From: Larix kaempferi
Taxonomy: Eukaryota; Streptophyta; Pinopsida; Pinales; Pinaceae
Assembly (NCBI GenBank): GCA_027924585.1
Contig: BSBM01000319.1
Location: 4,369,001-4,433,000 of the forward strand
Reading direction: 5' to 3'
Length of the DNA stretch: 64,000 nt
Shown here: in pieces, positions 23,082 to 33,856 of the stretch
Numbering within the stretch: the stretch's first letter is position 1
How the letters are laid out: each line of letters opens with the position of its first letter
Program-made: the position numbers and the translations under genes
Notes under the pieces: model-generated
What the model saw: only the letters and a program-made list of their open reading frames with translations
Told to the model about the DNA's origin: nothing
Databases searched by the model: none

Positions 23082-24422
23082 ATGACTAGGGATGAAAAGG
23101 GAGCCTCATATGATGGTGATGAGCATATAAAAATTATGAAAACAATATTTGAAGATATGACCAAGCAAATTAAGGAAGGATTCGAATTGTTTTCTATCGA
23201 ACTTGTGGAAAAAATTATTGATTTTAAGGAAACCAAGGGGCAAAATGCAACAGCTTGCTTGAAGGAGCAAAAGGAAGAGACATCACAAGATAGTGAAGAA
23301 TGTTCTATTGAAAATATGGAAGATCATTTCGAGACACCTTCTAGCTTAGACATGAACCAAATAGCATCTACTGATGGATGCTTAAACTATGAAGGAGTAC
23401 CTATTGATGGGTGCTCACACCTCTATGTTGGTGACATAGAGATCACTTTTGAAAGTGTTGCTGCAAGCCCAAGTTCCATTAAGCATGATAATGAAGACCT
23501 TGCAGCAGTTGAAGAAGAACCAAGATCAACTTCCCCATCACCACTTGAGCTTCATGAAGTTGGTCCAAGAAAAAATGAAGAAGATGAAGAGGTTCATTTG
23601 CAAGAGCCTCATTTTCTTGAAGGGTCCTTAAAGATGAATGAAAAGAAGATCCAAGAGTCCCTCAGCATTCTCCATGACACTCAAGCATTGGTGTCAAATT
23701 CTTGTTGGAGAGCTACTTCATTGGAGGAAACATCCTTCCTTGAAGACATGGAGAAGATTCAAAGAGAAATGTTCCACATCAAAGGTAATTTCATGTCTTT
23801 GCTTTTTGATAGAAACCATTTGTTTGAGCTTAATGAATTGTTACATGATGCATACTTGAAGAATAATGAGGATATTCATAAGCTCACAATTCAAAATGAG
23901 CAACTTCTTGAAAAGTTGCAAGATACTTGTTTTTCCTCCTATGTTTCAGATTGTCAAATGGTAGATTGTTTGGAGGATTCTCATGACATGGTGGATCATG
24001 AGAAATGTGAAAATTTGAATGTTCTTGATGTGTTTGAAGATGAACTTGAAGAGATCCAAACACTTGATGTGGTGGAAGAGGAATTTGAATTGCCTCTTGA
24101 TGAAGGTTATGCAATTTTTAAAGAAGAGCATGATTCCTCTACATTGGAACCAAACTATGACAAAGAGTTCACACTTTTGAAGGAGCTGCATGATACTACC
24201 CATATGGATCCTTCCCATGATGAAACTTCTACACTTTTTGATCATTTGGGTGAGTTAGTTCATTCTCCTACTTCCTACAATTCCATGTTTTGCAACATTA
24301 GTCTCAATGAAGTATGGGTGAAAGGGTTCTTTTTGATGGTGCCACATGAGGAGCATGGAACTCCTAGATTTAACTTTTATGATGACATGGTTGGAGAACA
24401 TTCTTATTCACATTTGCAGTAG
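23082..24422 (+). CDS. T1 ORF1, uncharacterised acidic 446-residue protein
   Basis: Not recognised. ATG at 23082 lies 140 bp after the primer site, where gag would be. The N-terminus (MTRDEKGASYDGDEHIKIMK) could be gag-related, but I see no capsid signature, zinc knuckle or protease. The protein is strongly acidic with many Glu/Asp runs, helical segments likely to coil (about residues 175-290: KMNEKKIQESLSILHDTQAL, then LFELNELLHDAYLKNNEDIH), and a region rich in LDVVEEEFELPLDEGYAIF repeats of the type [E/D]-x-[S/F]-x-L..H-D. It ends in TAG at 24420, directly followed in the same frame by ORF2. Absence of other stops over 446 codons suggests selection until recently or a very young copy. Confidence 0.75.
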   Translation: MTRDEKGASYDGDEHIKIMKTIFEDMTKQIKEGFELFSIELVEKIIDFKETKGQNATACLKEQKEETSQDSEECSIENMEDHFETPSSLDMNQIASTDGCLNYEGVPIDGCSHLYVGDIEITFESVAASPSSIKHDNEDLAAVEEEPRSTSPSPLELHEVGPRKNEEDEEVHLQEPHFLEGSLKMNEKKIQESLSILHDTQALVSNSCWRATSLEETSFLEDMEKIQREMFHIKGNFMSLLFDRNHLFELNELLHDAYLKNNEDIHKLTIQNEQLLEKLQDTCFSSYVSDCQMVDCLEDSHDMVDHEKCENLNVLDVFEDELEEIQTLDVVEEEFELPLDEGYAIFKEEHDSSTLEPNYDKEFTLLKELHDTTHMDPSHDETSTLFDHLGELVHSPTSYNSMFCNISLNEVWVKGFFLMVPHEEHGTPRFNFYDDMVGEHSYSHLQ

Positions 24423-25178
24423 TATCATTTGTCACTTTATGATGATTCACATCTACATGGATGTACCTATGATATGGATTTGAGTCACTTGAAGACTCAT
24501 GGTTTTTCTTGCTCAACACTGGGTTCATTTTATGTTAGAGGAACTTCATCCAACACTTGGGTGAATAGATTTATGATGGGAGAACATTTTTGTTGGAAGC
24601 CACATACTTTGTTACATCTTTATGATTCTCACATTCATGGATGTATGGGTGAGACTTCTTTGAGTCATTTGAAGTCTCCTTGTTTTTTCTGCTCATTATT
24701 TGGTTCAGATTTTAGTGGAGATTCTTCATTCACTTCTTGGATGAAAGAATACATGGTTGAATATTTTGATGCATATCACATCCTTTTGGAGCAGCATTAT
24801 AGGACATGGGATCCTCACCTATGTCATTGGATCATATTTGATTGGTCACTTGAAGCTTGTATGCACTTGGAAAATGGTGGTCTACTTGCTTGGAGGTATA
24901 AGCACCTTCATGACTCTTTGATTAAGCATATCCTTGATGTACATTTTCATTATGTTGTTATGTACTTTGATGATATATATTTGGTACTCATGATGTTTGG
25001 AAGGATGCATACAAGAAAATGGGATCCAAGAATCCTCTTAACTGATGGTGTGGGTTGGAGAGCACTCTTAATTATTGGGGTGCAATACAAGCAATGGGAC
25101 CCTGGAATAATTTTTATCTCATTGGTTTCAAATTTTTTGGGGAAACAAGTAGTATGGGATATGGATTTCCCCACTTAA
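24423..25178 (+). CDS. T1 ORF2, same frame after TAG, uncharacterised
   Basis: Continues ORF1 in frame after one TAG (CAG TAG TAT) and stays open for 251 codons. The first ATG is at 24474, so expression needs readthrough, or the TAG is a recent CAG to TAG mutation. It holds internal repeats: DSHLHGC..LSHLKTHGFSCS..GS (about 24447-24520) and DSHIHGC..LSHLKSPCFFCS..GS (about 24624-24710); the end of ORF1 (MVGEHSYSHLQ) matches MMGEHF before the second unit, so the stop lies within a repeat unit and the two ORFs were once one. Later it is rich in Trp, His and aromatic residues (RKWDPRILLTDGVGW, KQWDPGIIF). No domain recognised; it is not RT. Confidence 0.65.
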   Translation, partial: YHLSLYDDSHLHGCTYDMDLSHLKTHGFSCSTLGSFYVRGTSSNTWVNRFMMGEHFCWKPHTLLHLYDSHIHGCMGETSLSHLKSPCFFCSLFGSDFSGDSSFTSWMKEYMVEYFDAYHILLEQHYRTWDPHLCHWIIFDWSLEACMHLENGGLLAWRYKHLHDSLIKHILDVHFHYVVMYFDDIYLVLMMFGRMHTRKWDPRILLTDGVGWRALLIIGVQYKQWDPGIIFISLVSNFLGKQVVWDMDFPT

Positions 25179-25349
25179 TAAAGTGATTTTTATCAGAGTA
25201 GTGCAGCAGCAAGCATGGTGGTTCCTCTCTAAAATCTTCATGGAAACTCAAAGACTCAAGGTTGGGCAATTCAATGGCAACTTCAAAGAATTATACAGAA
25301 AGCAGGTTCTTCAACACCCATGTTTAAAATTGCTTGAGGACAAGCAATA

Positions 25350-25365
25350 TTGGGAAGGGAGGATT
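25350..25365 (+). other. T1 polypurine tract
   Basis: TTGGGAAGGGAGGATT abuts the 3' LTR. It is preceded by CTTGAGGACAAGCAA, a spacer commonly seen before this tract in plant Ty3/gypsy elements. Confidence 0.85.
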
Positions 25366-27392
25366 TGTAATGTCCCAAATTTGGTATTGGGTCACAATGG
25401 CCTAACCACATTGGCCCTATTCATTAGAGTTTGTCAAATTGATGCTAAAGGTCAAATAATTGCCAAGGAGGAAAATTACTAGTTTCCTAGGTTTGGGGTG
25501 GAAGCTTTGGGATTTGGAATAATGGGGATAATAAATGATGTTTGAACATTAGAATGGCATAAATATTTAATAAAGGAGCTAAATAAATATATACAAGTGA
25601 AAATCAAAGTGGCATTTCATCATGAAGACACATGGAGGAAGTGGGACCCACATATGGCTAGATTTCCCCACTACACTTGGCATCATTCTCTCACCAATTC
25701 GAATTCAAGGTGAATGGTAACATACTTGGGGGAGTCCAAAAGGTATTATTCATTGCATGACTCATCCAAGGTCGAAATATAGAGGAAGATTAACTCCCAT
25801 GGAAGAGGAAGAGGCAATTTGGAGCTAGTGAGACACTTGGGCTAGATTCCCTAGCTCTATGACAACAATGATGAAGATGCTATGACACCTATGACACAAA
25901 TCAGACCTGAAGGATGACATATGACATATATGACATGTCAGGGCTAAAAATAGACTCCAAGAGGGCGCTCAAGGGTGTTAGGGCAGCTAAGATGCTTCCA
26001 CATGTGATTTGGTGGAAGTGGGAGACTAGGAATTGTTGTACAAGTGGCGTTCTTTGGAATCTCTTCCCAACATGAGTTGGCATGAGTCTCTTGGAATGAA
26101 TTCGACCCATGGAGGACATTAGAAGTTTATAAATTTCAATAACAAAGAATGAAACCAGCTTTTGATCATTTGTAGAATTTGCAATTGCATTTGTGAAGAG
26201 GGAGAGCTAGTGGATGACTAGTTTCTTGCCTTAGCCAATTTCGAGGGTGAAAGATTCCCATCCAAGTTGGTAATTGGAAAGGCCATTCAGACCTTTCATT
26301 TGGAGCTTTAATGGAGTCTTTATTTGCAGGTGTAAGCTATAGGGCAGCTCATGGTTTCTTCTATTGCAGCTCACTCCTTCAACCATTTCCGGTTTTGATG
26401 GCATATTCTTGATCCTTGAGGGAGGGCGTTTTTGGTGAGCTACTGTACTCTTTGGGGAAGCTTTTAATGTCCCATTTATTTTGTAATATGAATTAAATAC
26501 TCTGTTCTTCATCTCCAAAAAGTTTCAGGTCGAAATTCCAAGTAGAAATGTATAAATCTCATTTTTAATGGAAGAACAATGCCATTTCCCCACTACCTTG
26601 TTGTGAACCAATGTATTGATGATGATTTCGAATTAATGGATGATTCTCTGATGAATTTGTGATTAATGGACTGCCATGGATGTGTTTTACAAGTTTCATG
26701 TACTGTACTTGAGCATTTGAAGTATTTTTACTTAGTTTAATTGCACTGGGAGAAGAAATAGTGCCATTTCCCCAAGGGTCGAATTGGTGATTTTTGCAGT
26801 TGAATGGGAGAGGGTTGGAACAGATATAATAATCAATTAATGGTGCACATGAGACCTTAATAACATCCTTAATACATTCCCTACCTCTGTTCAGAAATTT
26901 GAGTGGCTTTGGAGGCATTTGGGAAGCCATTTTCAATACTTACCCCAGGGGGATTTGAACCCCAAATTACTAGTAAAATTGCATACTTGGTCCAGAATAT
27001 TAAGAGAGTTTGAAGAGGTATTTTGGTGGCCATATATCATCCCTGAACATCATATTCAAGTCTTAATATCATTCATACACCTTCCTTGAATATTTGAAGG
27101 CATTTGGAGTCAATTCGAGACATAGAGACCAATACTAGTCAAAGGCAAATTACTAGTAAAGTTCCCTACATTGGCCAGAATTGAAAGAGTATTTGAAGAA
27201 GTATTTTAAAGGTCCAAAGGAATCCTTAAAACACATATTTATGTTCTAATCTCATTCATATACCTTCTCAGAAGATTTGAAATCATTTGGGGCAAATTTG
27301 GGACCTAGAGATCAAAACTAGTCAAAGGTCGAACTAGGGAAAAAAAGTGGAAAATTGCCATTTTAATAAAATTCCTAACAAGGGACATTACA
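25366..27392 (+). repeat. T1 3' LTR
   Basis: 2027 bp, nearly identical to the 5' LTR. Ends in GGGACATTACA, then AATTA target duplication. Confidence 0.93.
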
Positions 27393-27629
27393 AATTAATT
27401 GTGAGTCAAGCCTTACCTCCAAATGTGAAATGCCATGACTGAGAGCATCTCGGAGAAGTTCTATAACTGCACTGTATTCAGCCACATTATTCGTGGTAGG
27501 ACCCAAACAAACCCCCCCCGAAGAGACAAGTTGGCCAGCGGGTGAATAAATGACCCAAGCTGCTGCAGCCAACTGACAGGTGTGGCGACTAACGCCGTCA
27601 GCAAATCCTAAGAAATGTTCGGTTGACAT
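27393..27629 (-). pseudogene. Second RNase H of Tat1, N-terminal half
   Basis: Minus-strand ATG at 27629 follows TTCGTGTACCAG, an apparent splice acceptor. The protein reads FLGFADGVSR, then VSSGGVCLGPTTNNVAEYSAVIELL and LEVRLDSQL, giving the Asp, Glu and Asp of an RNase H active site of the archaeal-like type that marks Tat elements. It is cut by T1 right after LDSQL and resumes at 20903. It is a separate ORF about 100 bp past the integrase stop. Role: removal of RNA during reverse transcription. Confidence 0.85.
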
Positions 27630-27731
27630 CTGGTACACGAAACGAAAAACACACATAAGATTAACTAACGAGCATAACAAAACTAGCTATACATAAATAT
27701 ACAACTATGTTACAAGAAAAAGTACTTCAGC

Positions 27732-27785
27732 CTAAGCGTAATAATTCTTTAGGTAGGGTCAATGCCTGGATCCTCCTCGTGAGGT
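27732..27785 (-). pseudogene. Tat1 deletion scar: start of RT region joined to integrase end
   Basis: After element A the minus strand reads EEDPGID, matching the pre-RT motif YEEMPGIDPR of Tat2 (near 57280), then at once YLKNYYA and TAG at 27732-27734, matching the integrase terminus YLKRYYA of Tat2 (54654). Everything between, about 2.6 kb of RT, RNase H and integrase, is missing. The join lies at about 27755-27760. Confidence 0.8.
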
Positions 27786-28160
27786 TGTGAGGCACCTGCA
27801 ACAATTAATTAACAAGAATACGCGAAATAGCAGAAATGACAGAACTCAGAATCACTTTTGTATTGATCACAGGCCACTTCGAGGGGGCAACCTCCTTTGA
27901 GCAAGCTCAATACAAATAACTTCACGGTGCCTTCATAGGTCTCAACACACACTGATATACTAATTCTAGGCGCCAATACTATGGGTCGAAACCATTGGCC
28001 ATTACAAACTATGGATCAACAATACTACGGGCCAATTACAAAGCATATGCGCCAACAACAATAACACAAACTATTGATCAACAAATACTACGGGACGACT
28101 TACAAAGCATATGCGTCCAACAACAACCTACTAACAAAGTAAAGACATGGGTTCCTAACA
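27786..28160 (-). repeat. Element A 3' LTR
   Basis: Plus-strand ends TGTGAGGCACC and GGTTCCTAACA. Contains an internal direct duplication of ~65-70 bp (ATCAACAATACTACGGGC.. twice), present in all four LTRs of A and B. Confidence 0.93.
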
Positions 28161-28174
28161 TCCCCTCCCCCTTA
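28161..28174 (-). other. Element A polypurine tract
   Basis: Minus strand AAGGGGGAGGGGA abuts the 3' LTR; the same tract is at 36399-36412 in element B. Confidence 0.9.
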
Positions 28175-28189
28175 AAAAAAGCTTTGTCC

Positions 28190-31100
28190 TCAAAGCTTTA
28201 GATGTGGAAATTGTTGTTGAATCTGAAGGAGTGGTTCCCATGTAGCATCCTCGGGTTGCATGCCGTGCCACTGAATTAAGACCTCTGTGATAGAGCGAGA
28301 GCAAAGCTGACGCATGCGCCGATTGAGGATGGCCTCTGGCTCCAAAAGGATGGATCCTTCATTATCCAGTTCGGGTAAAATCGTTTGGCCACTGATGTTG
28401 GTGCCAAGAACTTTCTTCAGACAAGAGACATGAAAGACTGGATGAATGCGGGAAGAAGGAGGAAGTTCCAATTTATAAGCAATAGACCCAATCTGCTGAA
28501 GAATCCGATATGGTCCATAGAACTTTGGAGCGAGCTTATGACGCCCTTTGAGTTTCAAGGAGGATTGTTTGTACGGCTGGAGAAGAAGAAAAACCATATC
28601 GCCGACTTGAAAAGTGCGCTCCGAACGGTGCTGATAAGCTTGTTGCTTCATGCGATTTCTTGCCATGTGAAGATTGTCCCGCAAAATGCGAAGAATCTGA
28701 TTGCGGTTGCGAAGGACCGTGTCAACTTCCTGAACTGGTGGGGGTGTATGGGAGAAGAGCTGGAGGTGCCTGACCATAGACTGCTTCATATGGGGTCATT
28801 TTAGAGGTTGTGTGGTAAGAGGTATTGTACCACCATTCAGCGAGAGGGAGCCATTTTTCCCACTGATGTTGTTGTTCCGAGGTGAGGCAACGAAGATAAG
28901 TTTCCAAGCATTTATTGACAATTTCAGTCTGACCATCTGTTTGTGGGTGATACCCTGAACTCATCTTCAGTTTGGTGCCAGTGTGGCGAAATAGTTCTGT
29001 CCAAAAATGACTAGTGAAAGTCGCATCACGATCCGAGACAATGGAAGAAGGGATGCCATGAAGACGAAAGATCTGGTCCATAAAAATTTGAGCGACGGAG
29101 GAGGCTGTATAGGGATGGCTGAGAGCACAAAAATGACTATATTTGGAGAGACGATCAACCACAATGAGAATCACTGTCTTCCTGCCAGATTTAGGGATCC
29201 CTTCAATGAAATCCATAGAAATATCTGTCCAAATCCGTGTAGGTATGGGAAAGGGTTCAAGCAATCCTGGAAGGAGTGTTGTTTCACCCTTATTGCGTTG
29301 GCAGGTATCACATTCGGCCACCATCTGTTGAATTGTCCTTTTCATGCCCTGCCAAAAGAAGTTATGCCGTGCTCGTTCATATGTTTTGAGGAACCAAGAG
29401 TGCCCGGCCGATGGAGAAGCATGGAGTTCATAGAAGACAGCTTGTTGAAGATCTGTGCTCTGGAGAAGAACCAGATGACCCTTGTATCGCAGAGAAGCAC
29501 CATCCCAAGAGTAATGTGGGACAGCAGAAGGATTGTTGGTCAAGCATTGGATAATCTGAGATAAGGAAGAGTCATTGACATAACCCTGTTGAACAGATTG
29601 CAACCAATTTGGAACAGGCATAGAAATAGCTGAAAGAGAACCTTGGGCATCAAATGTGCGAGAAAGAGCATCTGCCACAATATTGTCTTTACCCTTCTTG
29701 TAAGTGATCTCATAGTCATAACCCATGATTTTGCTAACCCATTTCTGTTGTGCTGGGGAGGAGACACACTGGTCCAAGAAATATTTCAGACTCTGGTGAT
29801 CAGTCTTGATGCAGAAATGACTCCCTAATAGGTATGGATGCCACTTCTGTACTGCATGCAAAATAGCCATCATTTCCTTCTCATAGGTAGAGGCAGCTAA
29901 ATTCTTACCTGAAAGGGCTTTGCTGGTGAACGCAATGGGGTGTTCATCTTGAAGGAGAACAACACCAAGTCCATTTCCGCAAGCATCACTGTCAATAGTG
30001 AAGGGCTTGGAAAAATCAGGCATAGCTAGCACCGGTGTAGTACACATAGCTTGTTTTAGTTTGTCAAATGCACACTGAGCAGCAGGTGTCCATGTAAAAG
30101 CATATTTTTTCAATAGAGCAGTTAATGGAGCTGCAATCTTCCCATAATCCTTGACAAACTTGCGGTAGTAGCCAGTCAACCCCAAAAAACCACGAAGGCT
30201 CTTGAGTGTCTGAGGATGTGGCCAATTGTTCATGGCCTCGATTTTGGCAGGATCCACGCGAACCACTTGTGCTGAGATAATGTGCCCGAGATACTCAACT
30301 TCCTTTTGTCCAAAAACACATTTAGACTGCTTGGCATGGAGATGATGGTTAGAGAAAAGTTGCATGACAAGATCTAGATGCTGGAGATGTTCATCCCATG
30401 TTTTACTGTAGATGAGGATATCATCAAAGAATACCATAATGAATTTTCGCAAGTAGGGTCGAAATATTTTATTCATTAAGGCCTGGAATGTGGAAGGAGC
30501 ATTAGTGAGGCCAAAGGGCATGACCAAAAGCTCATAATGGCCATCATGTGTGCGAAAAGCTGTTTTAGGAATATCATCCTCATGAACCCGAATTTGATGA
30601 TACCCAGAACGAAGATCCAACCTGGAGAAAAAGTGAGCCCCATGAAGCTCATCAAGAAGCTCATCAACAATAGGAATTGGAAACTTATCCTTGATGGTGA
30701 GGTTATTAAGTGCTCGGAAGTCAATGCAGAGGCGCCATGACCCATCTTTTTTGCAGACAAGAATAACTGGAGAAGAAAAGGAACTAGTGCTTGGGCAAAT
30801 AATACCTTGCTTCAATAAGTCCCGAACGAGCATTTCAATCTCCGTTTTTTGGTGAAATGGGTAGCGCTAGGGCCTGATGTTGGGAGGAACGCTGCCAGGA
30901 AGGAGCTGAATACGATGGTCTTCTGGCCTGGAAGGTGGTAATCCCACTGGTTCAGCAAAGACACCTGTATACAGATCCAGAATTTGTTGTAGATCCAAAG
31001 GAGTAGTGGAGACCGCTGAAGGTTGCATCTGGATGGAATGGATCTGAGCAATGACACCAGGTGAATTATTCTTGAGGAGTTTTTCCATGCGATGTGAGCT

Positions 31101-31754
31101 GATGATGCTGAGAGAACCTGGTTGTAATCCTGTCAATGTGTGTTTGTGTCTATTCTCAGAAAACTGCATCCAAAGTTCGGCAAAATCCCATAAGATAGGG
31201 CCGAGTGTGCGTAGCCATTGAGCGCCCAAAACCACATCACATCCGCCTAAGGGCAAGGTAAACATGTCAGAGCACAAGGTATAATCTCCCATAGAGATAC
31301 GCACATTTCGACACTTCCCTTTGCAAGGTAAGGTGCCCCCATTGGCAATCATGACTTCAAAGTAGGAGCAAGGATGGATAAAACAATCATCTTGTTTGGC
31401 GATCCGAGGGTCAATGAAATTATGCGTGCTACCAGAATCAATGAGGATTGTAAGAGGAAGCTTCTTGAAGTAACCCCTGACCCGCATTGTTTGGGAGGTG
31501 GTGATTCCAGCTAAAGCATGGAGAGATATCTCTGGCTGGTCATCCTGAGACGGAGGGTCACTAGGTGGTTCCTGAATGTCGACCGGAGCATCCAGTGTTT
31601 CTGGATCTTCGTCACCCATTTCAGAGGCAGGCGAAGACTCCACATCCAGAAGATAGAGCTTTTGCTGAACACATCTATGTCCTCGAGTGAATTTCTCATC
31701 ACAATTATAGCAAAGCCCCTTTTCTCTGCGTGCTTGCATCTCTGTTTCAGACAA
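28190..31754 (-). pseudogene. Element A gag C-terminus and pol polyprotein (broken)
   Basis: Order on the minus strand: zinc knuckle CYNCDEKFTRGHRC (about 31700), protease with LIDSGSTHNFI (about 31435), RT with LDLRSGYHQIRV, FGLTNAPSTF and FFDDILIYS, RNase H (FTIDSDACGNGLG), integrase (HASPSAGHSWF, CDTCQRNKG; SMDFIEGIP; SDRDATFTSHFW; QTEIVNKCLE) and chromodomain (VLIQWHGMQPEDATWEP) ending at 28190. Breaks: TAG at 30867 where B has Tyr (NIRPY), and loss of an 8-bp repeat unit at about 28733-28740 that shifts frame in the integrase C-terminal part. Otherwise open; RT-integrase residues look intact. Confidence 0.92.
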
Positions 31755-32507
31755 ACGCTTGATAGGAGTCAGTCGAGGAGCCTACGGTATAGGTGGTCAC
31801 TGAGAACCCATATTTCGGAAGGGAACAAAAGTGGGCTTGGAGCGTTGTTGGGCTGCAATCTTGTCTTCTGCCAACTTAGCCAACCCGAGTACTTCCATCA
31901 TTATGTTGGGACAAAACATTTTGACCTCAGAGCGAATGGCATCCTTTAGACCACTGATAAAACAACTCCAGTAAAATTCATCAGACAATCGTTCGGTGTG
32001 GTTGGCTAGATTCTCAAATTCGGTTTGATACTCTCTCACAGTGCCAGTTTGGCGAAGTTTAGTGAGAGCTCCTGTGAAGTCATCAAAAGCACTAGGACCA
32101 AATCCTTGCAAAAGGAGCTGGCAAAAGTCTGGCCAGTTCGGCTCTGGATGAGCCTTGATGTACCAACGGTGCCATTGAAGAGCTTCCTGTTCCAAATGAA
32201 AGGATGCCAATGGAAATTTGTTGACATCAAAAGTATTATGCAGACTGAAGTACTGTTCTGCACGATAGATCCATCCAGTTGGATCGGTACCATTGAAGCG
32301 AGGAAAATCAAGCTTCGGACCACGAAAATTGCTGGAATAAGAGAACCCATTGTCTACTGAAGACTCGGACTGCCGTTTGTTGTTCATAGCTGAATTTTCA
32401 AGATGGAGACCGAGAAATTTTTCATCCAGATCCTGGAGTTTGGCTTGGATGGCTGCAAGTGCTTCCTCCATGGTTTTTGCTCCTGCACGGGTGACAACCA
32501 TAACCAA
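31755..32507 (-). pseudogene. Element A gag, N-terminal part
   Basis: ATG near 32501 (MVVTRAGAKTMEEALAAIQ), coiled N-terminus, then capsid core KLDFPRFNGTDPTGWIYRAEQYF, LEQEALQWHRWYI and YQTEFENLANHTERLSDEF, the retrotransposon gag pattern. Open for 236 codons to TGA at 31797, after NMGSQ. The zinc knuckle lies beyond this stop in the next ORF, so gag is split. Element B has the same TGA at the same place. A second stop (CAG to TAG) follows near 31782 in A only. Confidence 0.88.
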
Positions 32508-33462
32508 GATTTTTTTTTTTATTTTTTTTTTTTGACTGGGTAGGAAAACAAAAACAGGAACTACTTCAGTAAGGGAAAATTTGGATTTGGGAAAAAATCA
32601 GAAGGGTAATTGGGGTTTGACTAGGTTTTGGACACTGTTGGATAGACAGGGAAGCAAAAATGAGGATTTCAGAAATGGGGTGAAAGAATGGGAAAATTTG
32701 GCAGAGGGGAACAAAGAAGCAAAATTCAGAAAGGAACTCTGTGGTAAAATTTGAAGGTGATTGGGTGAAATCTGAGGAAGTTATGGCAAACCCTAAAAAT
32801 AGACAAATGTGGGATTTCGGGATTTGGGAAGGGGAATTGGGGATAGGGTCCTCAGGACTGAAATATGCAGAATGGGATGACAGGGGTTCGCCGAAAATTT
32901 CAAGGAAAACAGAGTGAAAATAAGGGAGATATGGAGAAAAAACTGAAGCCGCTACGGCTCGAAAGAGATCTGGAACATCGCCGAATGGATTGAAAACGAC
33001 TGAATCTGGAACGGCTTGTAAAATAGATCTGAAACGGCGCAACAGTGATCGACAATAGTTCAGCTGAAAGTAGATATGGACCCCAGGTATGTGCGGCTTC
33101 CTAACAGTTCAGGGGTTTCACTCGGCCACCAATGTTGTCTGATGGCTTGCGTATTGGGGCAATACCCCTCACTCCACGGCTAAGGTAAAACTGATAACCG
33201 CTTTGCCACAAATGACAGCTCTTGGTTTACCTCACGGGTGGGAACTAGTCAATCAGGTAGGGGTCGTTTCCCTTTTCGCTGGCAGGTCCTCTCAATGGGC
33301 CAGCTACTTCGGGGTTCCTGTGGTACTCCTCACAATGAGTTTTAGGGCTTAGGCCCAAGTACTTCCCACAGTCTAGCGGATAGGGATTATTCCCAAATCC
33401 GAACCTGCAACAGATGCGAAAAAAAATTTGGCAGAAATTTCACCCAGTGAGCCCAAGAAAGT
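32508..33462 (-). other. Element A 5' leader
   Basis: No gene recognised between primer site and gag. Includes an A-rich run on the coding strand (T-run at 32510-32533 on plus). Confidence 0.7.
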
Positions 33463-33474
33463 GCTCTGATACCA
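33463..33474 (-). other. Element A primer-binding site
   Basis: Minus strand TGGTATCAGAGC two bases from the 5' LTR; initiator-Met tRNA type. Confidence 0.92.
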
Positions 33475-33476
33475 GA

Positions 33477-33851
33477 TGTGAGGCACCTGCAACAATTAAT
33501 TACCAAGAATATGCGAAATAGCAGAAATGACAGAACTCAGAATCACTTTTGTATTGATCACAGGCCACTTCGAGGGGGCAACCTCCTTTGAGAAAGCTCA
33601 ATACAAATAACTTCACGGTGCCTTCATAGGTCTCAACACACACTTATATACTAATTCTAGGCGCCAATACTATGGGTGGAAACCATGGGCCGTGACAAAC
33701 TATGGATCAACAATACTACGGGCGACTTACAAAGCATATGCGCCAACAACAATAACACAAACTATTGATCAACAAATACTACGGGACGACTTACAAAGCA
33801 TATGCATCCAACAACAACCTACTAACAAAGTAAAGACATGGGTTCCTAACA
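33477..33851 (-). repeat. Element A 5' LTR
   Basis: 375 bp, TGTTAGGAACC to GGTGCCTCACA on the minus strand, followed on plus by the GAGGT duplication. Confidence 0.93.
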
Positions 33852-33856
33852 GAGGT

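Larger units (their letters stand above)
20904..27392 (+). mobile_element. T1: young non-autonomous LTR retrotransposon without pol
   Basis: LTRs of 2026 bp (20904-22929) and 2027 bp (25366-27392), TGTAATGTCCC..GGGACATTACA, flanked by perfect AATTA at 20899-20903 and 27393-27397. The internal region is only 2436 bp: primer site, one long frame split by a TAG (23082-25178), polypurine tract. No protease, RT, RNase H or integrase is present, so it depends on another element. It interrupts the second RNase H of Tat1. The solo LTR at 2450-4217 is a diverged relative. About 16 differences between LTRs by eye (under 1%) make it the youngest insertion here. Confidence 0.93.
27786..33851 (-). mobile_element. 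Element A: Reina-like chromovirus
   Basis: 375-bp LTRs at 27786-28160 (3') and 33477-33851 (5'), perfect flanking GAGGT (27781-27785; 33852-33856), initiator-Met primer site, gag, pol with chromodomain, polypurine tract; 6066 bp. Short LTRs and overall size suit Reina chromoviruses. It is inserted in Tat1 just before the pre-RT motif. LTRs differ at about 11 of 375 positions by eye. Close relative of element B. Confidence 0.93.

Noticed and set aside
29007-29564. 185-codon plus-strand frame opposite element A pol, and its equivalent at 37304-37765
   Set aside because: Antisense shadow of integrase and RT coding sequence.
32566-33042. 158-codon minus-strand frame in the element A leader
   Set aside because: Low-complexity Pro/Phe/Ser composition and no counterpart frame in element B, whose leader is otherwise homologous; a chance frame in leader DNA.
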